Shown here in pieces: positions 61,151 through 64,000 of a stretch of 64,000 nt of DNA (the stretch's first letter is position 1; each line of letters opens with the position of its first letter). A program made the position numbers and the translations under genes. This DNA comes from Candidatus Phocaeicola excrementigallinarum. Lineage in GTDB: Bacteria; Bacteroidota; Bacteroidia; Bacteroidales; Bacteroidaceae. The notes below the pieces were generated by a model, which was given only the letters and a program-made list of their open reading frames with translations, was not told where the DNA came from and did no database searches. Location of the stretch: the NCBI GenBank assembly GCA_019120125.1, contig DWVR01000057.1, forward strand, positions 1 to 64,000. Reading direction: 5' to 3'.

Positions 61151-62380
61151 ATGTACGTATTCCGATCCATACACGAAATCACCAACACCATTGCAGTAGC
61201 CAGAGGACTGCTCACGGCGATGTTCGAGAAAAGGAAATCACTCAGTTTCCGCTATGCCGACGCACTCGCCCTGCTCAAAGACGATGAGAACCGCCTGAAA
61301 CTTCTTCTTGAAAAAGAAGTCATCCGACAGAACGGCAATTTTGTGGAACTCGACGCACGCTTTCTCGATTTTTTCGAAATGTTGCTTGAGGCGAATGAGG
61401 AAATCAACACTGCCGCCATCAACGAAAACATCGAGTACCTGCACGAACTGATGGACTATTATGGCAAGGAACAGATCGCATCGCGCAAGGAAAGCTATGT
61501 GAGAAACATCAAGATGACTTTCCAGAAAATCGAGCGGACCACCCTCCGTAACGTCATGAACCTGCAAAGCAGCATCGACCATGCCTTCAAACATGAGCCG
61601 ACCTACCAGATAAAGATCGCCAAGCTTGAGAATCTCGACAAGAAGCGCGTCAATATCCAGCAGCTTATCGACACCACGGAGAACCTGATCCTTCATGAGG
61701 AAAGGAGATTCTTCCAGCAAGCCACTGACGAGGAACTGCAACGCATACTGCTCGAACTAAGGAGCGGACTGCAGCTCTCCGCCCACAGCCTGATCCGGGC
61801 GCAACAAGACATCATCAACTACCTGAACCAGATAAAAAGCCAGGTCATTCTGGTAGAGAAAATCAGGAAACTGAAATACCTGCATGACACCTTTGAACTT
61901 CGTGCGCGGAGCAACCTCACCGAAGTAGTGGCACGGGAACACTCGGTACTCATGGAAGGCACCCCACCTTCATCGTTCAAGCTATCCGTGAACTATCTGG
62001 GCACCGACGAGGCACGGCCCGTGATACTCAAAGTGCTCCGCAACCTGCAATACCGCGAGACCGTACGCAGCAACGAGGCCGGAGCGTTCAGCGAGGAGGA
62101 TATGGAAATACCTGCCATGTACGAGCAAGTCATCGACCTCGACGAGACGACAAGCGATTATCTGCAAGCCCAGGCTCAGGTATGCTGGAACAACGCTCAA
62201 GCCAGACAGGAAGACCTGTTCTCCTATCTGATGCGGTATACCTTCAAACGGGATGTGGGCGAGCAGGAACGCACCACCATCTTCTGCCAGATTGTCTCGC
62301 TCTATGAGTCGCAGTTCCGCATCAGCGACACATACGGAACCTATAAGGAATTTGAGTATGCCAAGGTATATCCGGCCTGA
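61151..62380 (+). CDS. MukF/MksF/JetA-like condensin subunit
   Basis: 409-aa helix-rich protein upstream of JetB- and JetC-like genes; assigned mainly by context and length. Confidence 0.6.
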   Translation: MYVFRSIHEITNTIAVARGLLTAMFEKRKSLSFRYADALALLKDDENRLKLLLEKEVIRQNGNFVELDARFLDFFEMLLEANEEINTAAINENIEYLHELMDYYGKEQIASRKESYVRNIKMTFQKIERTTLRNVMNLQSSIDHAFKHEPTYQIKIAKLENLDKKRVNIQQLIDTTENLILHEERRFFQQATDEELQRILLELRSGLQLSAHSLIRAQQDIINYLNQIKSQVILVEKIRKLKYLHDTFELRARSNLTEVVAREHSVLMEGTPPSSFKLSVNYLGTDEARPVILKVLRNLQYRETVRSNEAGAFSEEDMEIPAMYEQVIDLDETTSDYLQAQAQVCWNNAQARQEDLFSYLMRYTFKRDVGEQERTTIFCQIVSLYESQFRISDTYGTYKEFEYAKVYPA

Positions 62381-62417
62381 CACCACACTCTTCCACAATA
62401 CAAAAAAACAAGAAATA

Positions 62418-62501
62418 AAAACGCCTTGACGTTTTACTTAAAACGCCCTGACGTTTTGCCTGAAACGCCGAAGCGTTTTTCCAAAAACGTCAAGACGTTT
62501 T
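62418..62501. repeat. Array of four 18-bp imperfect palindromes (array B)
   Basis: Units at 62418 AAAACGCCTTGACGTTTT, 62440 AAAACGCCCTGACGTTTT, 62462 GAAACGCCGAAGCGTTTT, 62484 AAAACGTCAAGACGTTTT; exact 22-bp period. Confidence 0.9.
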
Positions 62502-62561
62502 TTCAGGCCTCGTAGAACACTGTAACATAACCATTTAAAAAACCGAAATTATCCGACCGAC

Positions 62562-63149
62562 ATGGAACTGAACATACGAATACCCGACCATACGTCCGTC
62601 CTTTTCGACTACCTGCAGAAAGGGCAGTTCATCTGCTCGAACAGTTGCGACGAGACGGTACGCGACATGTATGAGATGATAGACGACAATTTCGAGGCGC
62701 TCTCACTCTATTTCTTGCAGATTGGCTACACGCTGGAGCGCGGAAACGAATATTTCTACTTCTCACGGACAGAACCCCGGGCCACTCTCGAGCAGAAAAT
62801 CCTGCGCGCATACTACTGGATTGACGTACTTGACCTGTTCAAGACTTACGACGAGACATTCGGTGCGGGCTGCCGCTTCCAGCCGGAACAGATTCTGGTG
62901 GAAGCCAACATCAACGTGGCCCTGCAAAACAAGCTCGACGGAATGAGAAAACACTTCTCCGACAGGGAAGTCCGCAAGGACGTGCTCGACAATATCATCC
63001 GCCAGCTCGCAAAAGAATCGTTCATCGAACTGGAAAACGAGAAATCGAACACCTACAAGGTGCTCAGCGCATGGCACTATCTGGAACGATTGATAGAAAG
63101 CATCCAAATTTTTGACGAAACAGAAGAAGAAAATGAGAAACCTGAATAG
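62562..63149 (+). CDS. MukE/MksE/JetB-like condensin subunit (DUF4194-like)
   Basis: 195-aa winged-helix-type protein with acidic C-terminus between JetA-like and SMC-like genes. Confidence 0.65.
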   Translation: MELNIRIPDHTSVLFDYLQKGQFICSNSCDETVRDMYEMIDDNFEALSLYFLQIGYTLERGNEYFYFSRTEPRATLEQKILRAYYWIDVLDLFKTYDETFGAGCRFQPEQILVEANINVALQNKLDGMRKHFSDREVRKDVLDNIIRQLAKESFIELENEKSNTYKVLSAWHYLERLIESIQIFDETEEENEKPE

Positions 63150-64000
63150 AATCATTTTTATCAACAGTGCAAACATCCCGTATGCCGATGACATCTATCT
63201 GGACGGAAATGTCCACTTCATCGGCACCCAGGGAGTAGGAAAAAGCACCATCCTGCGCGCCATCCTGTTCTTCTACAACGCCGATACCCAGAAACTGGGA
63301 ATCCCTGTGGAAAAACAGAGCTATACGGAATATTATTTCCCCTACTCCAACTCATACATCGTCTATGAGGTGGCCACAGAAAACGGGGCGTTCTGCATAC
63401 TCAGCTTCAAGTCGATGGGACGTGTGTGCTACCGCTTCATCGACTCTCCCTACCGCAAGGAGTTCTTTATCGGAGAGAACCGTACGGCATATTCCGGCAC
63501 CGACCGCATCCGCGCGGCACTCGATCAGTGGAAGGTGGACTACTCACGCATCATCTACACATACGACGAGTACAGGAACATTCTGTACGGAAACGGGACA
63601 GACCCGGAAATGGGACGCTACGCGCTTATGGAAAGCAAACAATACCAGAATATACCACGCACCATACAGAACGTGCTTCTCAACTCCAGACTCGATGCCG
63701 AATTCATAAAGAAGACCATCATCTCATCCATCAACGAGGACGAGACAGCCATTGACCTGAACACCTATAAGGAGCATCTCAAGAACTTCGAGACCCGTCT
63801 GCGCGACATCGAGGAGTTTCAGAAACGGGAGACCCAGAAGCAGGCAAAGGAAATCACCGCACTCTCACAACAAGTGTCCCGCCAACAGGCGGCACTGGTG
63901 CAAGGATGTCGCGAACTGGCCACCGCCTACCGCAAGGCAACGGAAATGCTGCCGCAATGGAACGGAAAAAGACAAAAAGCGGAAACGGAACGCGACGGAT
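63133..64000 (+). CDS. MukB/MksB/JetC-like SMC ATPase, N-terminal part (runs off the window)
   Basis: MRNLNRIIFINSANIPYADDIYLDGNVHFIGTQGVGKSTILRAILFFYN with Walker A GTQGVGKST; open to window end; overlaps the JetB-like stop by 17 bp. Confidence 0.8.
   Translation, partial: MRNLNRIIFINSANIPYADDIYLDGNVHFIGTQGVGKSTILRAILFFYNADTQKLGIPVEKQSYTEYYFPYSNSYIVYEVATENGAFCILSFKSMGRVCYRFIDSPYRKEFFIGENRTAYSGTDRIRAALDQWKVDYSRIIYTYDEYRNILYGNGTDPEMGRYALMESKQYQNIPRTIQNVLLNSRLDAEFIKKTIISSINEDETAIDLNTYKEHLKNFETRLRDIEEFQKRETQKQAKEITALSQQVSRQQAALVQGCRELATAYRKATEMLPQWNGKRQKAETERDG

Overview
The window looks like a Bacteroidales chromosome segment (probably Bacteroides/Phocaeicola). The taxonomic call rests on the TAnnTTTG-type -7 promoter elements, the Bacteroidetes-order F1Fo ATP synthase operon, a UpxY-like NusG paralogue and SLBB/Wzi/Wzz surface-polysaccharide genes. 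From left to right it contains: the end of a capsule/surface-polysaccharide locus (GT14 remnant, two GT2 enzymes, an embedded STAS/GHKL three-gene cassette, Wzz, an antisense Rpn-type nuclease with a 12-bp VNTR, Wzi, a lipoprotein, UpxY); a TlpA-like protein and a WecA-like transferase; a very large two-module sensor kinase with its response regulator; housekeeping genes (uvrB, bamD, rpoZ-like, COG0523, yitT); hsp20; tandem tRNA-Pro(TGG) genes; the atp operon; a LolD-like ABC pair; rsmE; an SLBB exporter; pepC; a TPP-riboswitch thiamine operon interrupted by a RAYT (Y1) transposase; prs; and the start of a MukBEF/Wadjet-like condensin operon (JetA-, JetB- and partial JetC-like) cut by the right edge. 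The signals most worth following up are: (1) two arrays of four 18-bp palindromes (consensus RAAACRYCNNGRYGTTTT, ~22-bp period), one of them between jetA-like and jetB-like; (2) a RAYT gene in the thi operon that carries a perfect 25-bp inverted pair of REP-like palindromes inside its own reading frame; (3) a 1474-aa kinase in which one module appears to have kept the ATPase and the other the phospho-acceptor His; and (4) a STAS-GHKL / DUF4325-like / membrane-protein cassette inside the capsule locus. All calls come from reading the sequence; no database search was run.
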